A DNA stretch of 64,000 nucleotides from Ficedula albicollis. Its lineage: Eukaryota; Chordata; Aves; Passeriformes; Muscicapidae. The notes below the pieces were generated by a model. It searched no databases. It was not told the origin of the DNA and saw only the letters and a list, made by a program, of their open reading frames with translations. Position 1 is the stretch's first letter. Each line of letters begins with the position of its first letter. Of this stretch, positions 1 to 13,400 are shown one piece after another. The translations under genes were made by a program, and so were the position numbers. Location: assembly GCF_000247815.1 (NCBI RefSeq), contig NC_021683.1:9434286-9498285 (forward strand), given 5' to 3'.

Positions 1-3000
1 ACTGCTTTCCACAGAAGGGAAGAAAGTTCTCATCTCTGGCAGTGTTGGATTTCATTCCAGTTCATTATGCTAATGACTAAATTCAAATAATATATTTCAC
101 CATAAGCAGAGTGTTTTGCTAGATGACTGAAAGCCCACTGATGTTTGCTGCAGCAATTCAGAAGTCTTTCTTCCATGGCTCCCCATTTAAGTGACCTCCA
201 AGCAGGCTTGGCTATACCAACACTGATGGGAAATCAGTAGCAATCTGTATGTTTCAGATGCTTTTCGTCTACATGTTGTTGCGACTTAAAAAAAAAACCC
301 CAAAAAACCCCAACCAAACAAAAAATCTCCAAATGAGCCCAAATCAGTCCTGCAACTGAAAAAAAACATTTGGTCAAGATTAGACTTTTAAAAAAATTGT
401 TGTTGACAATTTGTGCCCAGATGCATATTTTCACATTCCAGAATTGCCAGATAGAGAAAGACAACACTTAAAATCAAGCCAATTAAAATGTTGTCCACTT
501 TCTGGTGGAAAAATCCAGGAGACAGGCATGGCATTGGAAAATACATTTGTGTGATGTTGTCCTAGAGGAAAGACTTCTTTTGGAGATTAGTGAATATGGC
601 TGCATTATTCCTCACCCTGGGACAGGTATCCTTAGGGGAGCAAGCAGCGAGTGTTCACTATGTCTTTGCTTAGAAGAGCTTGGGTTTTGCTTGGTACTGT
701 GAAGGCTTTGAAAGGTTCTTGTAAAGCCTCACCTCTGGCACACATTCACAGCAAGGTCACACAATGCAGGCCTCTGACATTTCACCATTGGCTTACTAGA
801 ACTACTTATCTGCATGTGCATAATTGACAGACCTGGAGGTGTAGCATTCCTCCACCCTGTCTTAATACTGTTTAGGACATTGTGTTCCAAAACAGATCAC
901 AACTGCTTGGGATGAGGGCTAGGGCACCTGTAACCAGTGGGATCCCCTAAGCTCTCTGCAGTCTGGGAGTTCTTCATCTTGCTCCAATTTACATGAATTA
1001 TTGTGTCATACTGTTTAAAATTTCACTGTATAAATAAGTGGGTAAAGAATCAATGTCTTTGGTAGAAGTTAATTAACAGAGGTGCTTGACACTACCCACT
1101 TTATGGAAATTGCCTAAGGCCAGAAGCTGTGATAATGTTTGTTTAGTCATCTCATTAATGGCAAAATGAATGTTGCGAATATTTCCCAAAATACCATGGT
1201 ATGGGCATTTGAATAAACATTTTTTAAACAAAACAAAACAAAACCCAAACAAAAATAGAAAATGAAGGCTTAGTTTAACTGCAAATCCATGGAATGGAAA
1301 AGGGACACCATAGTTTTTTGTATCGTGACAGTGAGTGAGTATTGTGCCTGTTTGGAGTCCTGTCTTCCAGAGCAAGATGATTAAATCACTGCTGCACTCA
1401 TGCACCACAGCCCAGCTTTTATAAAGCTGAACTACATAGCATTTGAATCCTGCAAATGTAAAACCTACAGCGTTTTAAAATTATCTTCTTGTAAGTCCTC
1501 CTGAAATAGACAAGATGCCACTGAAAATGGCACCTTTGAACTCAACTCTTTGCCAAAAGTTATCCTGCCCAGATGCTCAACTGGAATAGCCAGATTGAGA
1601 AGTGATACTGGGAAGTCTTCTGAAATATCCAAGTGTAGTGTTTACTGAATATGCATCAGAGGCTTTGGTATTTGGGTCATCTCAATGCTTCAATCTTCTG
1701 CTCCTGTGTCATTCTTTCACTGTACACACTCGCTCCATTCATGCTTTGTCTTATGCTGTGGCCCTTTAATGCTGCTGCTTGTAAAACCCCATTTTTCTCT
1801 AAATTTGATTGTAATTGCGTCCATTCTTTGTGACTGTTATGAGGGGAAGACTTGTGAGCCACTTGTGTCTTACACTGTTATTCTTTAGGTATCATTCTTA
1901 TTCCTGCTTTCAGAATGCTAAGGTGCTGTTAAGAACACATGTTCCCTATGAATTGTCTTAGCTTGTGAGTGAATCACAAAAATAAGCTCGGATCAAAAAA
2001 AGCAAAAATTCTAGTTCCTCTTGCATTGTTAGGCTTTAAAAAACCTTACTTGGATGCTTTTAAAATTAAATAAATAAATATGATTATTTTAATTGCTTGT
2101 CCTTTGATAATATGAGGGTCAGTTTTGTTTGTCTTCTCAATGGAATAAAAATTAGTCTCTGGGTTTTTTTAGATCCATGACTCTGCTGAAAGACTTATTC
2201 TGTCACTTAACATGAATGTACACATGAGAAATAACCTACTGTCTCAGAATTCTTCCTGCAGTTATAGTCAGATGCTCTCTGCCAAACCTTCTGTGAGGGC
2301 TGGATTCACTCACTAAAAGGAACCCTGCAAGCACTCACATAATGATCATTCTAAGTGCTGCTCTTCAGATTACTTCTCTGTTCATTGTTGTTTCCCCTTC
2401 CATGTGGCTGGAAGTGCACTCAGTGGTATTTCTGATGGAACTCAGTCTCTCCCTGTCCTTGAGAGCAGCACACAGGCTCTGGGCCCCAAGCAGCTGCTGT
2501 TTCTGGCAGGAGTGTCCATCCTTCTCTAGCATCTGTGCCTTTGGCTGCCTGTATGGCAATGAATGAATGAATGCTATGCAGAGGAGATGAGAATGATTCA
2601 AGGTCTGTCTTACCCACTATTCTTTTCTGCAAGGTCTTATTCCAAGTATCTTACATTATTACAAGGAAAACCAAAATCCAAACAAACTCAACAATTTACA
2701 ACAATTAGTCAAATTACAATGATTTACAGTCAAACTAAAGTTTTCTTTTCTTAACTGTCTGATTTCTGCACAAGACAGACCTTGTGGGAGCACATAGAGG
2801 ATTTCCTTGCCCATTGTTTATAAGCATTCATACTATGTGAGAAGCTTTAAATTTCTCTGGATCAATTATATTTAAGTAAAATACTGATTTTTTAAAAATT
2901 AACATGTTCAGTTAATTAGCTCAGACCTGCACTGCAAATTCGCCTGTAAATTTCTGCTTTCTTCACATGTGGATTAAAATTAAGCTTTCTTGTTTTATAC

Positions 3001-4190
3001 GAAGGGGTTTTTTTAAGCTGAAAATAATAGTCAAAAGGAGTAAACAAATGTGGGATTGTTCTAGTACTCCGTTTGCCCATCACATGATATTCTAAAAATA
3101 CAGAAGTACCTCCAACTACTTTAAGTGCCAAAGAATTTCTATAAAATTAAGTCCTTCAAATTTATCTACAAAGCTCCTCTGAAGAACTTTCTTTAATTAG
3201 CTTTTTAGTATAGAATTTGAAGAGTTTGTGATTCTCCTGCACTGAGCCAGACAGCCTTATAAACACCAACACCTTATAAAGAGGAAAATATTTTCAATGT
3301 ACTTTGTACAGAAGTATAGAACGTTGACAAAAATTAATGTGGTGTTGATAAATCAAAGCCAAGGGGAGGAGCATCCTGTGGTGCAAGCAACAGAAGCTGA
3401 CATGCTTCCAGCATGGATTTGCTCAGCCCACTTTTCTCCCCTTCACTGCTTCTGCTCTTTCATACTAAATTTCCCTTTAGGAGGGATGTACTGGCAGAGA
3501 AAGCTGGTGCTGGTCAGAGAGTTACAGCCGTCAGGAAAAAACTGTGAACTTCCCACTCGCAGCGTGCTTCCTCTCAGGCCACATGCCCTGGCCACATGAT
3601 TTTATGGTATCAGGGACTTTCCTGTGATCATGGGAGGATTAGCTCACTGCCTCACTGCTCCTTCCCTCCCTGCCAGAGGGGGAGGTTAGGACTGCATCCA
3701 AAACCAACAGAAGTCTGGGGACAGAATCGCATTGACTGACACTGCTCCTAAGTCAGATTCTATAAATAGAGAAATTTGCATAAAATGTGATCAACTGAAA
3801 CAACTGCTCTCTCTGAGTTTCTGCCTTGCATCCAGGAGTCCCACCAGCCTTCAATGGGAATGTGTATGCTGGGGGCCCAGCAGGAACACCATTAGGCCCT
3901 GTAAGGTTTTCACGAAATTAAAGGTATTCAGAACTTTTGTCATTTTCTGGCCCAGCCTCCTGCTAAAGGCAGGACTGCTGTCAGTGCAGTCTAGAGGACC
4001 TTTAAAGGATGGAGGCTTTGAAACCTGAGTGGCCCATAAAGAGTTGCATTACTCACCTGGTGAATTTCTTTTCTAACTTTGGCTTGACCCTCTGAAGTTG
4101 AGACACCTGCCTATGCCACTGGTGGTTATCTGCCACTATGAAGAAGAATTTGTCTCTATCTTCATAACTGACTTCCAAACAGCTGTGGGA
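1..4190. other. Intergenic, no supported gene
   Basis: I read both strands and found no run of phased exons, no RNA gene and no recognisable full-length repeat. Open frames here are short and unrelated to anything I know. A-rich tracts near 290-370 and 1230-1255 are simple sequence. The stretch probably lies upstream of the RIPK2-like gene. Confidence 0.6.
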
Positions 4191-4289
4191 TTCTAGCTGG
4201 TGTCTCCTCAGCTGCTGCAGCTGCCAAAGCAAGACTGGCCCTCTCAGCCTCTGCTGTGCCCCAGGGTCCCATCTTGGTGGCTATGAATT

Positions 4290-4560
4290 GTGTCCTCTCG
4301 AGTCTGTCAGCATTTTCTTTCAACTGAGGGTCCTAAAGCTGATTCCAGTATTTCAGCAGCACTCTCATAATTTCTGGGTGCTGAGCACCATGTTTTATCT
4401 CACTTTCCTGACTGTATTTCTAATGCAGCCCAGCATGTAATTTTCTCCTCTTGTGATGAGAGCACACTCCTGGCTCATGACCAGCTTGACTTTCACCCTA
4501 ACCCCTACATCCTCTCCAGGAGGGCTGTTTTACCGTCTATTGAACCTGACTTCTCTGTAA
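4290..4560 (-). mobile_element. Old degenerate CR1 fragment (probable)
   Basis: The plus strand follows, with many substitutions, the reverse complement of the 3' part of CR1. The match includes the stretch about beta-propeller-like wording of CR1 antisense, recognisable as 'aatgcagcccag' near 4420, then 'ggctcatgaccagctt' near 4470. These correspond in order to the CR1 antisense phrases for 'cagcccaggatg' and 'tggctcatgtccag'. The match is heavily diverged, so the boundaries are approximate. The call rests on the order of several short matches rather than on one strong block. Confidence 0.5.
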
Positions 4561-4912
4561 CACAGAATTGCCCTTCACCTGCCCACCCTCCTACCAGAAA
4601 CCCAGCACTTATTTCCTGTTTTAAGATCAGCCTGGCTTAAAAAGTTTTTGGGGTTTTTAATTTGTGCTGTCAGCTTGCCCCACTGCAGGGATCAGTATCA
4701 GCTGCGCAGTGTGAGCACAGCTCCACATAATTCTGTACCTGGGCTGTGTCCAATATGGTATTTTACACTGTTATGTACCTTCCCCTCCTGGTACTCCTTG
4801 ATGTGGAAGAAGCAGCTGTCCAACCTCTCTTTCTGTAATCGCTCTTATCTGCAGCCACTAAAGAGTTACAGTTCGTGTATCTGACCAGGAAATGTTAAAT
4901 GTTTGCAGGCAG

Positions 4913-4922
4913 CCAATAAAAG
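4913..4922 (+). promoter_or_regulatory. CCAAT/TATA-like core promoter candidate for the RIPK2-like gene
   Basis: CCAATAAAAG reads as a CCAAT motif overlapping a TATA-like AATAAAAG. It sits about 30 bases before the putative start of the non-coding exon that ends in a consensus donor at 5062/5063. Inference only: no transcript evidence is available, and TATA-like words are common in DNA of this composition. Confidence 0.3.
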
Positions 4923-4944
4923 GAGAGATCAACAACCAGGCTGA

Positions 4945-5062
4945 CTCACTCGCCGCCAGGAAATCTGGAGCTGTGTTTGAATGCAGCTCAAAGCCGACTC
5001 ACACTTGGTATCGCAGCAGTTTCACTCCATCATTCCACAGTTCTATGTTCGTATTTCCAGAG
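4945..5062 (+). other. Candidate 5' untranslated exon of the RIPK2-like gene
   Basis: This stretch is locally richer in GC and in CpG-containing words than its surroundings. It ends in an excellent donor (CCAGAG then GTAAGT at 5063). The next plausible acceptor on this strand is the pyrimidine-rich CCCCAAG ending at 7268, just before the start codon at 7283. A short ATG frame opens at 5046, but I treat the exon as untranslated because the kinase domain begins with the ATG at 7283. The start is a guess based on the TATA-like word. Confidence 0.35.
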
Positions 5063-7282
5063 GTAAGTTGATTTTTATTTCCAGTTTCATTCCCAGAGAC
5101 ATCCGTACATTAGCGTAGTTTCTCTCATAGTAAGGAAACATCTTTGCTATGAACTAATTTTTAAAACTTACCTTATAATTATAACCTTGAACTAAATGGC
5201 TTTTTAGCAGTCCTCTTCCTGCCCCTGCCTGCACAGCTGGGCAAGGATGGCAAAGCTATCCAAAACTTTCACTGTCTCACTAAAAAGTAATGCAAGTCGT
5301 TTCCTTGCATAGGTCACCTCTGGAATATTGATTTTGGGGGTTGATAATGAGATTTTTAAAGGATATGGGAGAAAAAGCATTCAAAAGAGCAGAATTATTG
5401 AAAGAATGTCGTGGCACCTTGCACTACATAGATGTAGAAACTCAGACACAGGGAGAATGGTGCTTAGCATGTCATGACATGGTTTGTAACAATAAAGATT
5501 GAAGTGGTTTCTGTTTCGATTTTTAAAAATCTCCAATTTTATTAGATTTTGTAAATCCAAATAGGAGCTGATGATTAGCTTTAATTTTTGTCTAAGTAAC
5601 CAGTTAGCAAGAGTACAAAAAACACTTATATTATTACTTGAATCAATTTTAAATAAAAATAAATACTTTCAGGAATGGTTTGGTCATTGTTTGCTCATTA
5701 TTTGCTCTTCCTTGCACTATGGTTGGAGTTGAGTAAATTTTTTTGGCTATTTAAATTATTATTTATTGCTGTATAGAACAAAAATGAGACATAATTTTGC
5801 TTCTGTCAGCATTTTAATTACCTCCTTTACATTCAGGATTGGTAGATTTGTGTGGTCTGTCTTAGCAACTTCAAGGAATAAATCTCTCATTTAGAAAATT
5901 ATCTCCATTCAGAGGAACCTTTTCAAATTTTATGCAATTGTTAACCTGTCAGCCTCATCTCTTCTTTAAGGAAACTTCAGACCAGCACCCAAGGCAGTTA
6001 TTGCTTTCCAACTACAATAACCTAGCAAAAATAAAAAAGTTCAACTGTGCTTTCCTACCAGAATCAAATATGGGTTCAAGCTCAACTGATAAATCAGCTG
6101 CTGCTTTTGCATTTTGATTGTGGTTGGAGGCAAAATTGAGTTTATATTGTGAATGTGCCTGCAGGACAAGACTGAGATTAACCAACAATAAAATGTTCAT
6201 GAACTGGAAGCAAGATCAAAATTTATCTTCAGGCTTTTGTTTCTATTTTACTTGTAGAGAAAAGGTTATCTGGGCTTTGAGGCCTTCTGCCTCCCAGGAG
6301 CTCTTTTTGTAGATCACATCTGAAAGGACACAATTCTCATTCAACAGACCTTCACAGTTACTTCAGTTGCCTCATTGTTTCCTTTTCTAGCCCTGGTTTA
6401 CTGGACCCCAAAGAGGGTATTCCAGTTTGGGGAGTTCAGACTCACTGACCACTGATCTTGCAGTAATCCTTACCAATGCCACCTGTTTTATGCCATCTGT
6501 TTTCTTAGATTGCTTGTTTTCCTCCTTTACCACTCCCTTTTTGGCCATCTCCAGTCTAATGGAGCTCCACAGGTGTAATTGGAAGCGTTACTCATGTAGT
6601 AACATGGTGATGCTTTGCAGAAGTTGTCTCTAATCCATGTGTGTTGCCATGCAAAGTGTCTGAGAAGTGCAGCTGGCCCTGGAGAGATCCTGCTTGGACA
6701 GTGTACTGCCCAAATTATGGCAGCTAAAAAGACACAACTTCATGCCGCAGAATTCTGACAGTTCTGACAATAGCAGGAAATTTGCCTTTTTCTTGGCTTT
6801 TGCATTCACATATGATTTATTAAAGATGACATGAAAGAATGATGCACAACATGCTGACATGAGTTATTGAATAATTGCCTTTTTTACGAGAAGTGCAGAA
6901 ATTGTTTGCCTGACACATAAGATGCTAGTTTGTGGCCTACATAATTCAGTATCACATTAAAATCATATTTTATATCATAAATACTACTCTACTATTTCAA
7001 AGGCATCAGATAGAAATAATGATGAGCAAATAATTAGCACCTCGCAGCTTCAGATGGCAAATTATGGTCCAGGCACTCCTTTGCAATTAGTGCATTTTTC
7101 CTCTCTTTGTAAGGATAGTCTGACAGAGAGTGGTGAAAAGAAGGCTGTTGGATTTGTTATTTGGGAAGTAATGGGTGGTGCAAGTTCACTGTGCTTTTGT
7201 AATTGTGACAGAAAAAAAACCAATAACCTCTTAAAACTTTTTTCTTTTCTGCCACATTTTTCCCCAAGCCAGCCATCAAGAA

Positions 7283-7434
7283 ATGGCCAATCCATTGCCT
7301 GTGGTAGCTCAGGAAGATTTGGAAAGCTTTACCTTGACCAGGACAGTCTCAGGCTTTGCACTCAAGGCCTTTCACATTTCCTGGAACACTCCCATCTCTG
7401 TGAAGCTGCTGACCAGCCAGGACACTACAGACAG
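7283..7434 (+). CDS. RIPK2-like coding exon 1: N-lobe with degraded glycine loop
   Basis: Encodes residues 1-50 plus two bases of codon 51. The glycine loop is TRTVSGFAL where RIPK2 has SRGASGTV, so only one loop glycine remains. The VAIK-type lysine survives as SVK (K41). The exon follows acceptor CCCCAAG (7268) or CCAG (7272) and ends ACAG|GTATGG. The long open frame running on past 7434 is intronic read-through. Confidence 0.85.
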
Positions 7435-10400
7435 GTATGGGTCTTACCTGCCCAGCCAGCCACGCAGGTGGGCAGCACAGACCTGCAGTGCTGGCACCAG
7501 AACAAATCCCCTGATCCCTAAGCACATCTCCATTCCTAGAAATCCTCACCAGCCAAGAGGCAACTTGGAGGCAGTTTTACTGAGAAACAAGCTCTATGGT
7601 TTTTTGCATTTTTTAATAAAGTAGAGCTTAATCCTGAAGTTAGTAATTAATCTACTATAATAATGTCTACAAACCTGGATCAGTAATACCAGTATGCTAA
7701 GGTGTTATTTTTCTAGAGGGCCCTGAAGAGACCTCAGTTGAATTTAATCTAAATCAGCATGCACAGATTAGAGCAGGGGAAATGGGAGGAGGGAGGAAAT
7801 GGCCAGGATTACACAGCAGTGAGATGTGCATGGAAAGCATGGAAACACATAATTTTCTTACAAATGTGGATGTCACTAATAGAAAAAGAATACAAGTCAT
7901 TTGGAGCAGTAAAGGTAAATCTTTGTTTTATTCTTAATCTAGGATTTTTTTCCTGCTGTCACACTTCAATTCTGCTTCAAACTGTGCTCTTATGCTCATA
8001 TTAAAGCATCCAGAGGTCTTTCATTTTATATTAGAAAAATTACATTTACTTTATATTAGAAAAATACACTACACTACAACTGCTTCATGTTCTTACAATT
8101 GTTTGGAAGATTAAATGATATTGGGTTTAATGGTAAAATGATTCCAGCTTGTGCTCATCCATATGGCTCTCTGTCATTTCCATATCCTACACTCTCATCT
8201 CCTGCTGAAGTTCCCTTGTATAACCTGCCTCTGACTTGTTTGTTTTTTTTTTTAAAGGGAGTGGAAGTTGCTACTTCAGGATATAGCAAGTGTCAGACAC
8301 TGTGAGTCTGAACGTCTCCTGCCTTTCCTTGGGGTTTACCAGTACCATGGACTTGTGGGGATAGTGACTGAATGGATGAACAATGGATCCCTCCACTCCC
8401 TCATCCATGAGGTAGATAAAAGACGTCACCTTTGAAGTGATAATATTAATTACAAGATCAAACAACAATCGGCATGTAAATTATGGACAGTAGTCACAAT
8501 CTGTTCTACAGTTTCTGGTTTGTTCTGTAATTCTGTTTGTTGTCAAATGAAAATGGGAATAGTAACAACTTCAGGGTACCAAAACCTGTATTTTGTGTCA
8601 CTTAGCATCAGCTGTACCCAGAACTTCCCTTTCCCTTACTGATAAGGATCCTGTCGGATGTGGCTGAAGGGCTGCATCATCTTCACAGCCTCCAGCCTGC
8701 CCTCTGCCACTGCAGCCTGAAACCTTCCAATGTGCTTCTGGATGTGCAGTACAGAGCCAAGGTAGGAGCTTCTACTTTTAGTCCATCAACGTCAAATCCA
8801 GCGATTGTCCTATTGTTGCATATATTGATCTCAATAGTCAACATTTGATACCAAGACTTGCTACATTGTTACTAAAATTACTGCACTCACATTTCCATAG
8901 ATATCAGATTATGGCCTCACCAACTGGAGAAAACAGCAAGTGAGGTCAGACTTGCAGAACTGCCATCAGAGAAACTGCCAGGACTTAGTGTATCTCCCTC
9001 CTGAAATACTTGGAGGAGGCCTCCCTTCCCAGGAAGGTGATATTTACAGGTAAACGGAGTTTCTGTGGGCACGTCATACCCAGTCCATGCTGCACTCTAC
9101 AATGCTGCCAAAAAACTTATCTCCAAAGTCATTACAGTAAAAATGCCAGACACACAAACTGCAGTAGGATAGTATGGCACGAGGCCAATTGCAGCAGTGG
9201 ATTAAATTTCAAATTCCCATATTTGGTGAATAAGATACCAAGGTTAAGAACTGTTCTCAAAGTCAGTTATGTAAATATTTATATAATGGACCTAAATGTT
9301 TTACAAGTGTAACAGCTACCAAAACTTCCACATATATTTAGAAGCCTCATAACTGTTTGCAAGTGTGAAGTGCTGTTGGCTTTACTTTCAGACAGAACCA
9401 TTTATGCCCAGATCAAGCTCAGGTAAAAATAAGACCTTTCCCTCAATAGTGTCCCATTAAGATCCTATGGAATCTATGCTGGGATAAGTTACTGAGCCAC
9501 TGAAGCACCTGTACTTGTTAACAAAGTGACTTGTACAAAGGAGAGAGATTACTCACTGCCACATGTCCTTTTTGGGTATGTTACATACATTGTGGCTGCC
9601 TCAAAAAAATGAGAGGACCTCAAAGTGCCACTGGTCTGGATGGTCTGGACACAAATCATCAGGGCCAGCACACAGAGCTGTGGACAAGTATTTTAAATAA
9701 TTTTGAGAAGATCACTCTTTTGATTTCTGAGCTTTTGTGAAACCTACACATTTAAACTCCTGCTTTATTGCCATAGAGGCAGGCTCTAAGATGAGTCAAA
9801 TAATGCATACAACTTGAGGAGACCTATAAATGATGTGACTAATCTCATGTTGTTCACAAACACAGGTTTTGCACAGGAAAAGGGGAGCCTTACTTTTGGG
9901 TAGCATAATTAATTTTCCAAAATCGCATTCTTATACATGATTTAATGTATACATTTATTATATAATACATTATATAATTATATGCTGAGATGGGACTCAG
10001 GCACATGAGATACACATGCACCTAAACAATGGTGCAACAGAGAAGGCAAAAATTTGTGTCATACATTAAGTACTAAGTATATTTAAGTCACACGTATGTC
10101 CACATTACGTTAATACTTACAGGATTTTTATGTTAAAGTAAGGCAGAAGAGGAGGCTCTTCTAACCACTGTAATCACTACAGCAAGATGTATAAATAAGC
10201 AGATATATTTATCCTAGAACTGCCTCTTCCCTTTCTGATTGCTTTGCTTCTGACTTACCCGTAGACTGTTTTTTCTCATCCAGCAGCCTCCTCTTTTCTG
10301 CCTCTGATTTTGAAGATTGATCTTGTTATTAAAGCACTGTATTTTATAGCATCTGAGTTGTGGGTCATATATAGATCTATGATCCCACTGCAATTATTCC

Positions 10401-13400
10401 TGTGATGCTGGAATAGGAAAAAGGTATTTGGATCCCCATCAAAATTTGCTAACAAAATAGTGCACCAGAATCAAGTTTTTGTGTATTAACTGATGTGACT
10501 CCTATCTCTTAAAGCAATAAACTTGCTTTTGAAACTGAGAATGTAGATACAGATTGCAAACTAACGAATGATCTTTCACTGTTTGCTGGTTTTTGGTTTT
10601 TTTTCCAGTTTTGGAATCCTCTGTTGGGAGAGCCTCAGCAGACAGAAACCTTTTGAAGGTATTTATTGCTCATGTCAGACTTTGTGCTGTCCACATCTTC
10701 TCCACAAATTCCCTTATTGCAGTGAAATTATGATACAAACACTGTCTTTTCAGATGTCCCTTTGCCTTCTCTTACTGTTATAGCACAAAGCTCCTTATTA
10801 GAGGATGTAAATATTAGAATTCCTCATCACATCCTAAATGTTTCCAACGAAGCTGCTCTTTCTGAAGGGAAAAGGCAGAGCTTCTTTCCCCACTAATATC
10901 ATCAATCTGTGCTTGCTGCAGCACTGTGACTGAGTTTTGGGTTTTCCATGTACCTTCAGTGAGAAGGAATATCTCTTCATATTTGTCAGCTGGAATTTTA
11001 AAATCAGTGACAAGTAGCTAATAGAATGAGCAGAATACTCATTTTTACAGTTGCTATGAGTTTCAAATACCAATCCAGAAATGGCAGTTCATGATAAATT
11101 ACCTTAAAGAAGCAAGGAATCTTGCTTTCTTAGATGAAAGTGTGAGCAGTTTTAGAGAACTTAGTTTACAAAGCATTTTATAATAGTTGTCACTGTCAAG
11201 GAACGGTCACTGTTTCATGGTGGTGGAGAACAGTAAAGGCATCTTTGCTATGGGCTTCATTCTGCATGGCAAAACTGATTGAAGGACTATTTTACAGACC
11301 CAGGACCTTCAAAAAATACTGCAAAAATATCTAAATGCCCATACAGCTTATGGCTGCCATCTTGAGGCTGCTCAAAGTAGATTTCTTTTTTTACAATTCT
11401 ATTCTTGAAATACAAGTGTAAGGCTTTATAAAAAACTCTGCTTAAAATATTAACATGTATTCCTGAGGCATCTGTGCATGTAGTTTACAGTACAAGTTTA
11501 CATAACAATTTGTGACTCAGTATTGGACAGAGTTCTTTATCTGAAATGTGCTGTTGCAGTAAGCAGCCATAGCTATTGTTTAAGGCTAGCATATCAACTT
11601 ACAAGAGCACTAATATAATTTTCCTTTTAAAAAAGCAGTCTTTGTTTTAAAATACACAGTATGACTTACATTGGATGTAATTTTAAAAGGTCTTTAGTAT
11701 TTTTTGGCAGTGACATTTTTTTTTTAAACTATAGGTCAAACAACTCTGCTTGATGTTTTGAGAGGAATCTGCAACAGTTTGCGGCCAGGCATGTCAGAAA
11801 AGTTCATACCAAGCAATTTGCCTGAGAGGAATAGACTGTTGCACCTCATTGCTCTGTGCTGGCATCAAGAACCAGATTATAGACCACATACTGCAGGTAA
11901 CATTCAGGATTTCTTCCTGTGCAAGATTTGTAATGGGGTCTTTATAGGAACAATGCTCTAGCACGCTGAACAACTGAAGTGGAAGTGGTCTATTGATCAT
12001 CAGACTACCTTTGATGTTTCCTCTAACTGAAGCTTCCTACCAGAAATTGACTTATTTGTCTCCAAAATTTTGTTTACTATAAAGTAAAGTATGAGATAGA
12101 AATTTGATTAAACTAATTTCCTCTATTTCATCCAATTTCTCAATATAATAGCAAAGTTAGGTGTAATATGATGATGCCTAAGTGTAGATGTGCTTTCATA
12201 CACAATGTGGTATTTAAAATGCTTTATTATCCCTGCAGAATGTGTACACCTTCTAAATGGAGTTTTGACTAGTATAAATAAGGAGGTAATTTCTGCAGCA
12301 ATCTACAATTTGATGGATGCAAAGGTCAGTGCAAAATTTCTTGTTCTCCTACAACATTAATTGATTCAGTTGATTGCAATCTTTCCGACCCAAAACCAGT
12401 GAATGTTTTGTCTTGGTTGTTTTACTGGTCATGCCAGAGAGCTGGAGAGTAGCCTTTGGCACTTCAGGTTCATTCAGAAATTGCTGAATATATATTGTGA
12501 GGTTCTCTAGAAAATTAACCAATTGCTACCTGCTATTTTAAAAGTACGACAGCTTTTTTCTAGTCAGCACCTGAAGTCAGACTGGAAAACCCATGTGAGT
12601 GAGAACAAACATCAGCTCAAGTACTGCAGATTAGGGCCAGAACCAAGGACAGGTATTTTGTATGTACTGGTTGGAAACCATGTAGTGCAAAACCTGAACA
12701 GCGTTTGTACCTGTGGTAGCAACAGCAGCAACAGCACTGCTCTGTTCTACACTCCTCTAAACTGCCAGGCTTTCAGGCAAAGCCACTGCTCACCCCAGGG
12801 GCTCAGGGGCTCTCCAACACCACAGCAGGGGATGGGGAGCAGCCAGCGACCGAGGGGACAGAGCTAACTCCATATCTGCTTACACTGCCACGGGAAATCT
12901 GCACAAACGGGACTGCCACAAACATAGCTACATCCCAGCTAGTTAACGTGGGCACTGAGGGAAAACACACCAGTTTTGGCCCTTGGACAAGGACTCTGAC
13001 TCTAGCTGGAGTTACACAACCCATGTGTAAGCTGTGTTGTTGGTTTCATTACTGTTGTGTATGTTGATGCATGCTAGACTATTTTTATATGTTGCAATCA
13101 CATTCTGGGCTTCTAGAACAGCCTTGAGCAAGGTTTTATTTTTTAATTTGTTAGATTGTGAAGATTTATTTTACTAGTGAGCATTATTTTTTGTTCAAAC
13201 AACTGAACTGATAAGTCAAAAATTACTCTGACAGTGATACTGAAGTTTCTGGGAAATTGATTTACAACTGTTGAAGTATAAAACCTAAAAAGTAGTTTAA
13301 GAAATCTGCTGTGGATGTACAAACTAGAAAAAAGTTACAAGTATTGACACATCATTACTGCAGACAGTTTGGCACACTGAACACAGGATGGCTATGCTGT

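Noticed and set aside
7435..7624. Continuation of the RIPK2-like first exon as a single-exon protein of 113 codons
   Set aside because: The donor at 7435 and perfect phase into 8258 restore the kinase alignment; the extension has none.
8641..8647. Acceptor at 8645-8646 for RIPK2-like exon 3
   Set aside because: It breaks the reading frame. The acceptor ending at 8605 keeps phase and restores residues matching RIPK2.
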